From: Balneola sp.
Lineage (GTDB): Bacteria; Bacteroidota; Rhodothermia; Balneolales; Balneolaceae
Reading direction: 5' to 3'
Assembly (NCBI GenBank): GCA_002694685.1
Contig: NZMW01000001.1
Coordinates: 372,001-436,000 of the forward strand
Length of the DNA: 64,000 nt
Position numbers and translations under genes: made by a program. Of this stretch, positions 27,757 to 37,433 are shown piece after piece; within the stretch, counting starts at the first letter, position 1; every line of letters begins with the position of its first letter. The notes under the pieces were generated by a model. That model had not been told where the DNA came from. It did not search any database and saw only the letters and a program-made list of their open reading frames with translations.

Positions 27757-28332
27757 CTAATTCTTAAGATTTATATCTCCGATGTGTTCAAATTTACCCA
27801 GGTTTTTATCTCGTTTGAGAATGACCAGCTTCTCAACACTAAACTCGTGATTAAAATGAATAGGGCTAAACCTTTTTTTAAGCTCCTTAAAGGAAGAATT
27901 TGCTAACTGATTAGCTATTGTGATATGTGGAGTTCTGCTGTTGTAGAAATTTTTCTTTTTTGTTTTTACTACTTCCTGCCTGAGTATTTCGAATTCATCA
28001 ATAAGGCTATTATAAGAGTCGGGTACTTCAACATTCACAAAAATCGTATTACCATTCTCAAAAGAGGAGAAGCCATTGAGTCTGATACTAAAAGCTTTAA
28101 ACTCTGAGATATGTTTTTCTATTGCAGATAAAACCGGCTTCATTCGTTCATCAGCTACTAAAAAGTCATTGACTGTTACATGTGCGGTAGAGTAGCGGGA
28201 AGTGAAATCACCAAACTCTTCAGAGATCTCTTTCTTGAGCAACGCAATATATTCAACAATCTCTTTTGGCGGTTCGATGACAATCAAGACTTCACTGATC
28301 TTTACATCTTCGCGAAACAAAGGTAACTGCAT
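27757..28332 (-). CDS. 2H phosphoesterase / 2'-5' RNA ligase-like protein
   Basis: 191 residues. The two H-x-T/S-x motifs that define the 2H superfamily are clear: HVTV (His51, Thr53) and HITI (His137, Thr139), with the usual spacing. Members act on 2'-5' linkages or cyclic phosphates of RNA or nucleotides; substrate here unknown. It lies upstream of tdk on the same strand with a 75-base gap and is divergent from the helicase gene. Confidence 0.82.
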   Translation of the reverse strand: MQLPLFREDVKISEVLIVIEPPKEIVEYIALLKKEISEEFGDFTSRYSTAHVTVNDFLVADERMKPVLSAIEKHISEFKAFSIRLNGFSSFENGNTIFVNVEVPDSYNSLIDEFEILRQEVVKTKKKNFYNSRTPHITIANQLANSSFKELKKRFSPIHFNHEFSVEKLVILKRDKNLGKFEHIGDINLKN

Positions 28333-28418
28333 TCTTATTTCTACTGATATTGAATAATTAAATACCCTTTAATTAACACATAATTTTTACATATATCCAT
28401 CATTTACTATTTTAGGGT

Positions 28419-30437
28419 ATGAAAAAATTCGTTCTCCAAAAAGAAGAGCCTCGAAAGCGCCCCGAAGACTATTCCATTCCGTATGCTGAATTACTAAATG
28501 AACAGCAGTTAGAGGCCGTCTTCCATGAAAAAGGTCCGGCTTTAGTTGTAGCTGGAGCCGGGACCGGGAAGACACGCACTTTAGTCCACAGAGTAGCACG
28601 ATTGGTAGAAAGCGGTATTAACCCATCCAATATTCTGCTTCTTACTTTTACTCGGAGAGCGTCGAAGGAAATGCTAAACCGAGCCAGTAATATTTTGGAC
28701 GAACGGTGTAAACAAGTGCAAGGAGGGACATTTCATTTTTACTGTAGCTTGTTACTTCACCGGCACGCAGAAGTCATCGGCTTTCCATCAAACTTTACCA
28801 TTATAGATACAGCGGATGCTTTAGAGGTGATACAGTTTGTGCGGACTGAGCTTAATCTTCAGAAAAAGAAAAAAAGATTCCCAAATAAAAACACCTTACT
28901 TAATATCATCAGTACGTGCATCAATAAGCACCTGGATTTACGAATCGTTTTGCAGGAGCAATACCCGCAGTTTATGGAGCAGGAAGAAAAGATTGAGCAA
29001 GTAGCTTTTGGGTATCAGGATTATAAGGAGAAGAACTTTGTAATGGACTTTGATGATCTCCTTATAAAAACGAGGCAACTTCTTACACAGCATGATGATA
29101 TACGGATTAAAGTAGCTTCGAAAAATGAATTTGTGATGGTGGATGAGTTTCAGGATACCAATAAGTTGCAGGCTGAACTTACCGAGCTTTTTTCGAGTGT
29201 TCATGGAAATGTGATGGCCGTTGGCGATGACGCTCAGAGCATCTATTCATTCCGGGGAGCTGACCATCAAAACATTATGGACTTTCCGGATCGTTTTGAC
29301 GGAACTAAAGTGATCAAGCTTGAAGAGAATTATAGATCCACACCTCAAATTCTGGAAGTGGCTAACAACCTACTCAGGCAAGCTAACTTTAAGTTTGAGA
29401 AAGAGCTTTTTTCAAAAAATGAAGAAGGAGAGTTGCCCGCTTTAGTACAATCTTCCAGTGAGCATGACCAAAGTCGATTTCTAACTCAGATGGTACTCCA
29501 GCTGCGGGAACAAGGCATGGAACTTAATGAGATGGCTGTATTATTCAGAAATGGTCGTGATTCTTTTGATCTTGAAGTAGAGTTGAATCGCAAGAATATC
29601 CCTTTTGTAAAGTATGGTGGGCAGAAGTTTACGGAAGCCGCTCATATTAAAGATGTATTAGCCCATGTCCGGGTTTTAGTAAATCCCATGGATACCATTG
29701 CCTGGAATCGAGTGCTTATGCTGCTGGACGGAATTGGCCCAAAAACAGCTCAGGATTTATTTGATTGGATTCGCTTAGCAAAGAATCCCTACAAACTAGA
29801 CCTTTCTGACACCACGAGTAAAGCATACCTCGATCAGCTAAAGGTTCTTAGTAAATTACTCATTGAGCTCAATGAAAACGATCATTCAGTATCCAAAGTT
29901 ATAGAGCTAATTGTTGACTATTACCGTAATTTCTGCAAAGATAGATACGATGATTATCCAAAGCGCCTTAAAGACTTAGAGGCTTTTGTTAATGTATCAG
30001 AAAGCTTTACTTCACTTCCTAAAATGCTTGAAGAACTTGCTCTCGATCCTATTAATGCAACAGCTGTTGATACCGAGCAAAAAACCAAGGAAGAAGCTCC
30101 TTTAATCCTAAGTACCATCCATTCTGCAAAAGGACTGGAGTGGAAACATGTATTTATCATTCAGTGCCTGGATGGTATTATTCCTTCTGCATATTCCGTG
30201 GAAGATGAGGATCAACTGGATGAAGAGTTAAGGCTTTTATATGTAGCGGCAACCCGAGCTAAAGATATGCTCTATTTCAGCTATCCTGTTCTGGCTCAAT
30301 CTGCTTATGGAGATTATTTTACGCAACCTTCACGATTCCTTAAAGAGATGAATGACAAATTAGTAGAAGAGTGGAAGTTGGTAGAGGAAGAACAAAATCA
30401 GCTTTCAGAGGGAAATCAACAGCAATTGAGTGATTAA
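28419..30437 (+). CDS. UvrD/PcrA-type ATP-dependent DNA helicase
   Basis: 672 residues, superfamily 1A helicase. Motif I GAGTGKT is at 46-52, motif II MVDEFQDTNK near 241, motif III AVGDDAQSIYSFRGAD near 267, motif IV ENYRS near 303, motif V STIHSAKGLEWKHVF near 565 and motif VI YVAATRAKD near 608. It is shorter than typical UvrD because the C-terminal extension is reduced. It probably serves DNA repair or replication restart. The stop overlaps the possible GTG start of the next gene by 8 bases. Confidence 0.92.
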   Translation: MKKFVLQKEEPRKRPEDYSIPYAELLNEQQLEAVFHEKGPALVVAGAGTGKTRTLVHRVARLVESGINPSNILLLTFTRRASKEMLNRASNILDERCKQVQGGTFHFYCSLLLHRHAEVIGFPSNFTIIDTADALEVIQFVRTELNLQKKKKRFPNKNTLLNIISTCINKHLDLRIVLQEQYPQFMEQEEKIEQVAFGYQDYKEKNFVMDFDDLLIKTRQLLTQHDDIRIKVASKNEFVMVDEFQDTNKLQAELTELFSSVHGNVMAVGDDAQSIYSFRGADHQNIMDFPDRFDGTKVIKLEENYRSTPQILEVANNLLRQANFKFEKELFSKNEEGELPALVQSSSEHDQSRFLTQMVLQLREQGMELNEMAVLFRNGRDSFDLEVELNRKNIPFVKYGGQKFTEAAHIKDVLAHVRVLVNPMDTIAWNRVLMLLDGIGPKTAQDLFDWIRLAKNPYKLDLSDTTSKAYLDQLKVLSKLLIELNENDHSVSKVIELIVDYYRNFCKDRYDDYPKRLKDLEAFVNVSESFTSLPKMLEELALDPINATAVDTEQKTKEEAPLILSTIHSAKGLEWKHVFIIQCLDGIIPSAYSVEDEDQLDEELRLLYVAATRAKDMLYFSYPVLAQSAYGDYFTQPSRFLKEMNDKLVEEWKLVEEEQNQLSEGNQQQLSD

Positions 30438-33408
30438 TTTCCTTTTTTATTCGTTCATAAAAATTAGGCAGAAGGCATTGATAAAATACGTATCGCTATT
30501 ATTCACTTTTTTCCTCTCATCACAGCTTATATACGCACAAGGGTTCAATTCCTCGAATGGACGAAATCACCCCGAATTAAAGTGGCAGGTTGCTGAAACT
30601 GAGCATTTTAAAATCATGTTTCCGGAACGGTTAAGGGGGATTGAAGACAAAGCAGCTTCCATTGCAGAAGAGACCTATGATGTATTATCAAAGAACCTTG
30701 AGGTCACATTTGATTTTAAAATTAGAATCTATCTTTCGGATGAAGACGAGATTAATAATGGCTTTGCTGTACCTTTTAATAACGCCTACACCGATATTTG
30801 GGTTAACTTAAACGACTATAGTGAAATTTGGACAGGGCAGGAGAAGTGGCTCCGAAAAGTAGTAGCCCACGAGCTGGCTCATATTTTTCACTTTGAGGCT
30901 GTTAAATCTCCAATGGGATTATTTCAGTATGCCATCGCAAATCCCCTTCCTAGCTTTTGGACAGAAGGACTTGCTCAATACGAAACGGAAGAATGGGATT
31001 CCCAAAGAGGCGATCGATGGCTCCGAAAGGCTATATTTGATGACAACCTGAACTACGCATCTGGTCAATCTATGGAAGACGGCAGGCTGCGGTATGCATT
31101 GGGAAATGCTCAACTTCGTTACTTTGCGGAGCAATATGGCGATTCAACTCTTGCAGATTTACTGGCGCATAGAGATAAACTTTGGGGGTTATTCAGATAC
31201 CACGATTTTGGAACTGCATTTGAGGAAACCATTGAAGGAGGGTACAGTAAATTTTATGATAATTGGCGAAAACATAAAAATGTCTATTACAATACTCTAG
31301 CCGGACAAATGGAGCGTACCGATTCTCTGAATGCAGATGAATTAAGATTTCCTGGGCAATTTTATTACGATGCATCCATAAGTCCAAATGACAGTGTAGC
31401 AGCCGTTTTATCGCTCACATCAATGTCAAGGCCGGTTAAGAGGCTTCACCTGATTACCCTAGACTCTACTAAAACCACAAATTTGATAGGTGAAGGTGCT
31501 ATTAACAGTGATTTAAGCTGGAGCAATGAAACTCAACTATTGTACTCAAGACTAGTTAGAGGGAAGAATTCCTCTTTAATGAATGACGTATTCCTATATA
31601 ATTTAAAAGATGAACGTGAAAAACAGATCACCTTTAATAGACGAGCAAAGTTTCCCGTAGCCGGTCAAAGCGATACCCAAATAGCTTATATCGTTAATGA
31701 AGATGGAACAGGTAATTTATTTACGATGAATTTAGAAACAGAGCAGGAAACCCGGGTTACAAATTACAGCGGTGATATTCAGGTGCTTTGGCCGCTTTGG
31801 GTTGAGTCTCAGCAAAGCTGGCTCATCCATAAATTCAGCGAAAACGGTGACCGGAATTTGGTACTCATAAGTGATAATACCGGAGAAGAAACAGTTATTG
31901 ATTCAGGAGATTTAGATAACCGAAAAGCTCTCCTAAGCCCTGATGGTACTAAAATCGCCTATATTTCTTTACGGGACGAAGTTCCTAACGTCTTTATCTA
32001 CGATTTTGAATCGAGGGTTGAGTCCCGGTTTACGAATCTGTTTACAGGGGGTGATGTATTCGGCTGGCTCGCCGGTGACGATTCAACAAACACTGAGCAT
32101 ATTATAGTAGGGGCCTCTGAGTCGAGGAATCGGGATCAGTTATACATGGTACCTGCTGATCGAAAAGTTTATAAACCGACAGTTCAACTTCCGGAAACTT
32201 ATACAACTTGGAAAACGCATACTCCTCCAAGTGTTATTGCATCCAAGGTTGAACCTAATCCTGATTTAATTACAGATAGATATCGGTATAAGTCACTAAA
32301 AAACCTTACACATGTTGCTTCCTTTGGGTTTCCTTACTACGCTGATTCAGAAGATTGGGGCTTTTTTGCTACTACAAATTGGACAGAGCCCCTTGGTAAA
32401 CATTCAATTACTGCCGGCGGATGGATTTCCATCCCTGATTTAAAGAATGAGTCTTACGGCGGGTTCGGTTATGTAAATAACCAGCTTTATCCAACCATCG
32501 CTTTTTCTCTTTATAAACTTCCCGAGAACGGACAATTTTATGGAGATGAATTCTTACTTGAAGAGTATGTCGGCGGTGATATATCTGCAACCTGGCCACT
32601 TGATATGTTTTCAGCTCCTTATCAATCCAGTCAATTTTCTACAAAACTAAGGTACTATTCCACTAAACCTTATGGAGTGAGTCGGTTTACTGGAAATACA
32701 AACGTAGCCACTCCTCAATCTGCAGATGTAAGTGACCTACAGATAAGCTGGCAAATAACAAAGCAACGTCCCTGGAAGGATAATTTACTCCATCCGTTAG
32801 ATGGAACGGGGCTAAGAGTAAGTGTACTTCGAACAGAAAAAGTTGCGGGTTCGGAAGTGAGTTCTTTCGAAACAGACATTCATGCTTACGCCATTCTCCC
32901 GAGTATTGGGATGCATAGGCTATTTATTGAAGGTCGATATCAGCAACAATGGGGAAATCAACTTCCACAAAATTACATCGGTTTTTCAAAGTATGATAAC
33001 ATTGATATTGATATACCCGGCAATGTTCCTTTTCAATTCTTTGGCAGTATAAACCGGGTAAGAGGTTATAAAGAATTTGTAGCAGGTAACCGGGTTGTAT
33101 TTGGTAGTTTAGAATACCGAATGCCATTCATTCCATCCCTTGAAACTGAGTTGTTAGGACTTATAAGTTTTGGAGGTGTTGCCTTTTCGCTTATTTCTGA
33201 TGTTGGAATGATTTGGGAGGCAAGATCAGCAACCGGAGAAACTGGATCTATAGTTAGATGGGGTTCAGGTGTAGAATTTAAGAATCAGCTCTCATTTTTT
33301 GGATTACCGCTCACACACGCGGTTGGATTTGCACAGCCCACTGAAAAATTGTTTACTGAAACTGCAGGTGATCTCTATTACAGGGTCAAAACAACGATTC
33401 CTTTCTAA
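30430..33408 (+). CDS. Exported metallopeptidase-like / TolB-propeller / Omp85-like barrel fusion
   Basis: 992 residues from GTG 30430; an in-frame TTG at 30478 (residue 17) gives a more usual signal peptide (LIKYVSLLFTFFLSSQLIYAQG), so the true start is uncertain. A peptidase MA-like gluzincin domain comes first, with H147-E148-L-A-H151 and the third ligand E179 in FWTEGLAQY. Residues about 300-620 form TolB/PD40-like blades (e.g. LSPDGTKIAYIS). The last third is beta-barrel-like, with the Omp85-type RVRGY near 877-880 and a terminal Phe. Likely an outer-membrane protein with a periplasmic protease-like and propeller part. Confidence 0.75.
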   Translation: MINFLFYSFIKIRQKALIKYVSLLFTFFLSSQLIYAQGFNSSNGRNHPELKWQVAETEHFKIMFPERLRGIEDKAASIAEETYDVLSKNLEVTFDFKIRIYLSDEDEINNGFAVPFNNAYTDIWVNLNDYSEIWTGQEKWLRKVVAHELAHIFHFEAVKSPMGLFQYAIANPLPSFWTEGLAQYETEEWDSQRGDRWLRKAIFDDNLNYASGQSMEDGRLRYALGNAQLRYFAEQYGDSTLADLLAHRDKLWGLFRYHDFGTAFEETIEGGYSKFYDNWRKHKNVYYNTLAGQMERTDSLNADELRFPGQFYYDASISPNDSVAAVLSLTSMSRPVKRLHLITLDSTKTTNLIGEGAINSDLSWSNETQLLYSRLVRGKNSSLMNDVFLYNLKDEREKQITFNRRAKFPVAGQSDTQIAYIVNEDGTGNLFTMNLETEQETRVTNYSGDIQVLWPLWVESQQSWLIHKFSENGDRNLVLISDNTGEETVIDSGDLDNRKALLSPDGTKIAYISLRDEVPNVFIYDFESRVESRFTNLFTGGDVFGWLAGDDSTNTEHIIVGASESRNRDQLYMVPADRKVYKPTVQLPETYTTWKTHTPPSVIASKVEPNPDLITDRYRYKSLKNLTHVASFGFPYYADSEDWGFFATTNWTEPLGKHSITAGGWISIPDLKNESYGGFGYVNNQLYPTIAFSLYKLPENGQFYGDEFLLEEYVGGDISATWPLDMFSAPYQSSQFSTKLRYYSTKPYGVSRFTGNTNVATPQSADVSDLQISWQITKQRPWKDNLLHPLDGTGLRVSVLRTEKVAGSEVSSFETDIHAYAILPSIGMHRLFIEGRYQQQWGNQLPQNYIGFSKYDNIDIDIPGNVPFQFFGSINRVRGYKEFVAGNRVVFGSLEYRMPFIPSLETELLGLISFGGVAFSLISDVGMIWEARSATGETGSIVRWGSGVEFKNQLSFFGLPLTHAVGFAQPTEKLFTETAGDLYYRVKTTIPF

Positions 33409-33411
33409 AAA

Positions 33412-33654
33412 TTAATCGCCTTCTTTCATGTACTTTCGCTGTAGGTACATATCTACAATAAGCCAAACCACTGGGTAAGGAGGGAAGAAGATAGCTAGCA
33501 CTACCTGCCAGGTACTGCCTTTTTTACGGCCACCATCATAAGGCAAAGTGATGCCTGCGATTCCTGCCATCCAAAAAATAAAAAAGATGAATAGAAAGAA
33601 GGCGAGGAACAAAGCGCCGAAGAATCCGAAATTGTCGTAAAAGCTTTGAAGCAT
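33412..33654 (-). CDS. Small two-helix membrane protein
   Basis: 80 residues from ATG 33654. The open frame extends further upstream to 33801, but that part is antisense to der and includes no likely coding signal. Two membrane segments (FGALFLAFFLFIFFIFWMAGIAG and WQVVLAIFFPPYPVVWLIVDMYL) flank a charged DGGRKKGS loop; the PPYPVVW pattern recalls small Pmp3/superinfection-immunity-like proteins. Convergent with the upstream fusion gene (3-base gap), divergent from der. Confidence 0.6.
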   Translation of the reverse strand: MLQSFYDNFGFFGALFLAFFLFIFFIFWMAGIAGITLPYDGGRKKGSTWQVVLAIFFPPYPVVWLIVDMYLQRKYMKEGD

Positions 33655-33721
33655 AGTATAATTAAGTGCTGAATAATGCGTACCTTTATAACTTGTTGAA
33701 TCTAAGAATCTAAGACTTAAA

Positions 33722-35032
33722 ATGCTTCCAGTAGTTTCTATTGTAGGACGCCCTAACGTTGGTAAATCCACCTTATTTAATCGACTCATCGGAAAACGCA
33801 AAGCTATCGTGCACGATGAGTACGGAGTGACCCGAGATCGCCACTATGGCGAAACATTTTGGAATGGGAGAGACTTCACCGTAATTGATACGGGAGGCTA
33901 TCTTCCTAATGAAATGAATGTGATGGTGGTTGGAATCCGCGAACAGGTTCACATTGCCCTTGAAGAATCTGATGTCATCCTTTTTGTTGTTGATGTAACA
34001 GATGGGGTAAATACACTGGATAAATCCGTTGCTGAATTACTTCGTCATCAGGATAAGCCGGTTTTATTAGTCAGTAATAAGGCTGATAATGAAGAACGCC
34101 GATTTAATTCTACTGAGTTCTATGAGCTTGGCTTTGAAGATCTGTTTCCGGTCAGTTCTATCAATGGCACAGGAACAGGTGAGTTATTAGACAAAGTTGT
34201 CGAATTGCTTCCTGAAGAAACAGAACCTGAACCAGAAAGTGATACACCAAAATTAGCCTTTGTCGGTCGGCCAAATGTGGGGAAAAGCAGCCTTTTTAAT
34301 GCTTTACTGGATGATGAACGAGCTATTGTTACCGATATAGCTGGCACTACCCGAGACTCAATCAACAGCAACCTCAACTATAATGGCAAGGATTACCTAC
34401 TAGTTGACACTGCAGGACTTCGTAAGCGGACAAAAGTAAAAGAGAATATTGAATTCTACAGTACCATTCGTACAGATCGGGCAATACGTGAATGCGATAT
34501 TGCGATTCTTTTAGTTGATGCTATGCAAGGTTTTGATGCTCAGGACAAGCGTGTTATTCGTGAAGCAGAGAAGTTTAACAAAGGTCTCATTATTGTACTT
34601 AATAAATGGGACCTGGTGCCTGAGAAAGACACGAATACGGTCAGAGACTTTGAGGAATACATCTATACATCGGTTCCTCAGCTTGGTTATGTGCCTATTG
34701 TGACAATTTCTGCAATGAATAAAACCCGTATTCACAAAGTAATTGATTTAGCTGATCATGTGATTGCAGAACGGAATAAGGAAATTAACACTTCCGACTT
34801 CAATGATTTTATCGATAAGATGTTAGGTGAAAAACCTCTCCCAATGAAAAGAGGAAGACAGCTTAAAATCACCTATGCAACACAGGTTAAGAGCAATCCA
34901 CCGGTATTTAAATTCTTTATGAACAGTCCGCATGATTTGCCACCGAACTACCGCAGATATATTGAAAATAAAATTCGGGAACGTTTTGGATTTGTAGGCG
35001 TTCCGATTACCATGGTTTTCCGCCAAAAATAA
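33722..35032 (+). CDS. der: Ribosome biogenesis GTPase Der (EngA)
   Basis: 436 residues with the tandem G-domain layout unique to Der. G1 of the first domain is GRPNVGKSTLFN (8-19), with NKAD as its G4; the second has GRPNVGKSSLFN (about 181), DTAGLRKR as G3 and NKWD as G4. The C-terminal KH-like domain follows (about 350-436). It acts in 50S subunit assembly. Confidence 0.97.
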   Translation: MLPVVSIVGRPNVGKSTLFNRLIGKRKAIVHDEYGVTRDRHYGETFWNGRDFTVIDTGGYLPNEMNVMVVGIREQVHIALEESDVILFVVDVTDGVNTLDKSVAELLRHQDKPVLLVSNKADNEERRFNSTEFYELGFEDLFPVSSINGTGTGELLDKVVELLPEETEPEPESDTPKLAFVGRPNVGKSSLFNALLDDERAIVTDIAGTTRDSINSNLNYNGKDYLLVDTAGLRKRTKVKENIEFYSTIRTDRAIRECDIAILLVDAMQGFDAQDKRVIREAEKFNKGLIIVLNKWDLVPEKDTNTVRDFEEYIYTSVPQLGYVPIVTISAMNKTRIHKVIDLADHVIAERNKEINTSDFNDFIDKMLGEKPLPMKRGRQLKITYATQVKSNPPVFKFFMNSPHDLPPNYRRYIENKIRERFGFVGVPITMVFRQK

Positions 35033-35054
35033 AATAGAAAAGCTCAGAAATAAC

Positions 35055-35086
35055 TTTGATGCTAACCCAACAATGGTTTATTTTTG
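35055..35086 (+). promoter_or_regulatory. Promoter, Bacteroidota type, for nuoI
   Basis: TTTG at 35055-35058 and TATTTTTG at 35079-35086, a perfect TAnnTTTG, are separated by 20 bases. A start near 35092 would give a leader of about 30 bases before the ATG at 35122. Confidence 0.6.
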
Positions 35087-35121
35087 AGTGCTAATTACTA
35101 CATGAAACCGATTCGAATTGA

Positions 35122-35811
35122 ATGGCTAAGAATCTAGAAAAACCTTCAGTAAACGCACTAAGCGATAACTACAAGAATGAGCGAAAGCTTAACTTTCTTG
35201 AAAGCTTGTATTTGCCTGAGATATTTAAAGGAATGTGGTATTCCTTTAAACAGATGTTTCAGCCAACTTTCACGCTGAATTACCCGGAAGAAAAGTGGGA
35301 TCCACCTGCAATTTTCCGTGGACGACCTGTTCTTGTAGAAGATCACAACAAAGAACGATGTGTTGCTTGTGGTTTATGTGCTCGAGCATGTCCGCCGCTT
35401 GCAATAAGCATGCAGGCTAAAGAGACAGAAGATGAGAAGGAGAGGTACCCTGATTTCTTCGAGATCAATATGCTTCGTTGCATATACTGTGGATATTGTG
35501 AAGAAGTTTGCCCCGAAGAAGCTATTGTGATGAGTAAAGATTACGATATCGTATTCGAATCAAGAGAAGATGCTATATATGATAAGGAACGATTATTGGT
35601 TCCTAAGGAAGACGTTGAAGAGCGTCTTGAGTATCTCAAGAAATACAGAAATCAGCAATTTGGTTCTTTTTGGGATTTTCAGGAAGAGAATAATATTCAC
35701 TCTGTAAGAGACAGGGACAAAGACTGGAATACCGGATTGTCTTTGGTTGACATGATTGAGCAGCAAGAAAAAAATGATTCAACCCCGGCATCATCAAGCT
35801 GGTCTACCTAA
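35122..35811 (+). CDS. nuoI: NADH-quinone oxidoreductase subunit I (NuoI-like 2[4Fe-4S] protein)
   Basis: 229 residues. Two ferredoxin-type clusters are seen: [12 protein letters not shown] and [12 protein letters not shown], with the N-terminal [14 protein letters not shown] segment typical of NuoI, which carries electrons through the hydrophilic arm of complex I. The C-terminus is about 50 residues longer than usual and charged. No other nuo gene is near; it has its own promoter. An alternative is a NuoI paralogue serving another oxidoreductase. Confidence 0.85.
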   Translation: MAKNLEKPSVNALSDNYKNERKLNFLESLYLPEIFKGMWYSFKQMFQPTFTLNYPEEKWDPPAIFRGRPVLVEDHNKERCVACGLCARACPPLAISMQAKETEDEKERYPDFFEINMLRCIYCGYCEEVCPEEAIVMSKDYDIVFESREDAIYDKERLLVPKEDVEERLEYLKKYRNQQFGSFWDFQEENNIHSVRDRDKDWNTGLSLVDMIEQQEKNDSTPASSSWST

Positions 35812-35824
35812 TTAGTCTTTGAAG

Positions 35825-36355
35825 ATGGATATTAAACAAAGCCAGATTGATACTCTTATTGACGACGTTGCCTATCTTGAGCATGAAGCTGAAGCCCTCA
35901 AGTATGTAATTGATTCTGTCCCATATAGCGAAGCCCCTCCAGAAGGTCGCTCTATTGCTGAGATTCTCATGTTTTTAGATCATGCTCAGCAAAATTACTA
36001 CCGGAAAGTCATTGAAGATGCCTTCAAAAATGCACGGCCAATCAATCTAAATGCCTATGTGGAACCGGAGGAAACCTTTGAAAAAGATGAAGACCTTGCC
36101 AAAGACATTCAAAAGCTTCTCTATAAAATTTCAAAGCATCGCGTAGCACTCTTAAATCTTATTAAGAATATTCCGGTCATTGATTGGGAAAGAGAAATAA
36201 CTAAAGGAAGGCATAGCATCAGCTTGTTTGAATTTGCCAACCAAATGGTTCGAAACGAGCGAAGTACCCTTAAAGAAATAGCTGATCTGGTAATGACTTA
36301 CCAACAGAGTAAACAAATGCAGAGAGAGCTAGAAAGCCGAAATCCGGAAAGCTGA
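35825..36355 (+). CDS. DinB-like four-helix protein
   Basis: 176 residues from ATG 35825 (a TTG lies 6 bases upstream). The pattern of four long helices with DHAQQNYYRKV near residue 50 resembles the DinB/YfiT superfamily, often metal-binding with three His. Here the expected second His cluster reads RNERSTLKEI, so metal binding is doubtful. It lies 13 bases after nuoI and its stop overlaps the next ATG (TGATG). Confidence 0.55.
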   Translation: MDIKQSQIDTLIDDVAYLEHEAEALKYVIDSVPYSEAPPEGRSIAEILMFLDHAQQNYYRKVIEDAFKNARPINLNAYVEPEETFEKDEDLAKDIQKLLYKISKHRVALLNLIKNIPVIDWEREITKGRHSISLFEFANQMVRNERSTLKEIADLVMTYQQSKQMQRELESRNPES

Positions 36356-36960
36356 TGGATCCGGCTAAGTGGACAGACCTTGTTGTTTCTCTTTCTTTTG
36401 GAACGGTATTTGTATTATTAATTAAGCTATTTATTAGGCGCAGATCACTATTAGAGCTTTATTTCAGCTTAGCCGCATTAATAATTACGATTCCGTATTT
36501 ATTTGATCTTTTTCAAATTCAAACTCCGTTAAATTTATTCCAATGGGGTAAACTGGTATCCGTCACTATATATATAAGTGGCCTGCTCGTTTTGATTCGG
36601 GAATCAAAGCCTATTTTTGCACGTTTTCCCGTCTATCTAACCGCTTTACCTTTTGTAAGTTTTCTATTTTTTCCATTAATAATTGATTCTATTGTAATTA
36701 AGGACCTTATTAATGCCATCTATCAAGGAGGGGCATTAATAGTAACTGTTCTCGTATTTGCCCTTAAACAGGCTAAAAAAAGAAATAGAAGGTATTACAT
36801 CATTGGAATCACTGGTGTAGCAACGTCATACCTTAGTTACTGGCTTATCTTTAATCGATCAACAAGTGTTGATATGGTGTGGGTTTCAGAAATTTTACTC
36901 TGTGTGGGAATTCTTTTTGCTACGATTAGATTTATCCATAGCGAAGAGTATAAAAACTAA
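36355..36960 (+). CDS. Hypothetical polytopic membrane protein
   Basis: 201 residues with about seven hydrophobic segments (starting LVVSLSFGTVFVLLIKLFI and LYFSLAALIITIPYLFDLF) separated by short basic loops such as KQAKKRNRRYY. The seven-helix pattern, with no soluble domain, recalls sensor-type membrane modules without output domain, but no family is recognised. Coupled to the DinB-like gene by a 1-base overlap. Confidence 0.6.
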   Translation: MDPAKWTDLVVSLSFGTVFVLLIKLFIRRRSLLELYFSLAALIITIPYLFDLFQIQTPLNLFQWGKLVSVTIYISGLLVLIRESKPIFARFPVYLTALPFVSFLFFPLIIDSIVIKDLINAIYQGGALIVTVLVFALKQAKKRNRRYYIIGITGVATSYLSYWLIFNRSTSVDMVWVSEILLCVGILFATIRFIHSEEYKN

Positions 36961-36977
36961 ACACGTATTCTAACTTC

Positions 36978-37433
36978 ATGGATAAAGCACCAAATTTCAC
37001 TCTGAAAGACACCAATAACGAAGATGTTACCTTAGAAAGCTATAAAGGCGAAAAGAATGTGGTTCTTTTGTTTTTCCCTTTAGCTTTTAGCGGAGTTTGT
37101 ACCAAGGAATTGTGTACAACTCGTGATAATCTCAAAATCTATGAAGCACTTGATGCTGAAGTATTTGGGATCAGTATAGACAGCTTTTTTACGCTTAAGG
37201 CATTCAAGGAAGCAAACAATTTGAATTTTAAGCTTCTAAGCGACTTCAACAAAGAAGTAAGCGAGATGTATGGAGTCTTATATCAAGATTTTTTTGGTAT
37301 GAAAGGCGTGGCTAAGAGATCCGTATTTATTATAGACCAACAGGGAAGAGTAGCTCACTCTGAAATCCTGGAAGACTCAGGCGAAATGCCAAACCTATCA
37401 AAAGTGCAGCAAGTACTAGCCGATCTAAATTAG
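36978..37433 (+). CDS. Peroxiredoxin (AhpE/Bcp-like)
   Basis: 151 residues, thioredoxin-fold peroxidase. The peroxidatic Cys41 is in FPLAFSGVCTKELC, where the usual PxxxTxxC Thr is replaced by Ser38; Cys46 could be the resolving residue. It is 17 bases after the membrane protein gene and may share transcription from the nuoI promoter. Confidence 0.88.
   Translation: MDKAPNFTLKDTNNEDVTLESYKGEKNVVLLFFPLAFSGVCTKELCTTRDNLKIYEALDAEVFGISIDSFFTLKAFKEANNLNFKLLSDFNKEVSEMYGVLYQDFFGMKGVAKRSVFIIDQQGRVAHSEILEDSGEMPNLSKVQQVLADLN

Noticed and set aside
28408-28415. TATTTTAG before the helicase ATG as a promoter box
   Set aside because: Mismatch at a key position and no TTTG partner at the right distance.
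33655-33801. Extension of the small membrane protein gene on the minus strand into der
   Set aside because: The extra 49 codons are antisense to the first G-domain motif of der; ATG 33654 gives a normal small membrane protein.
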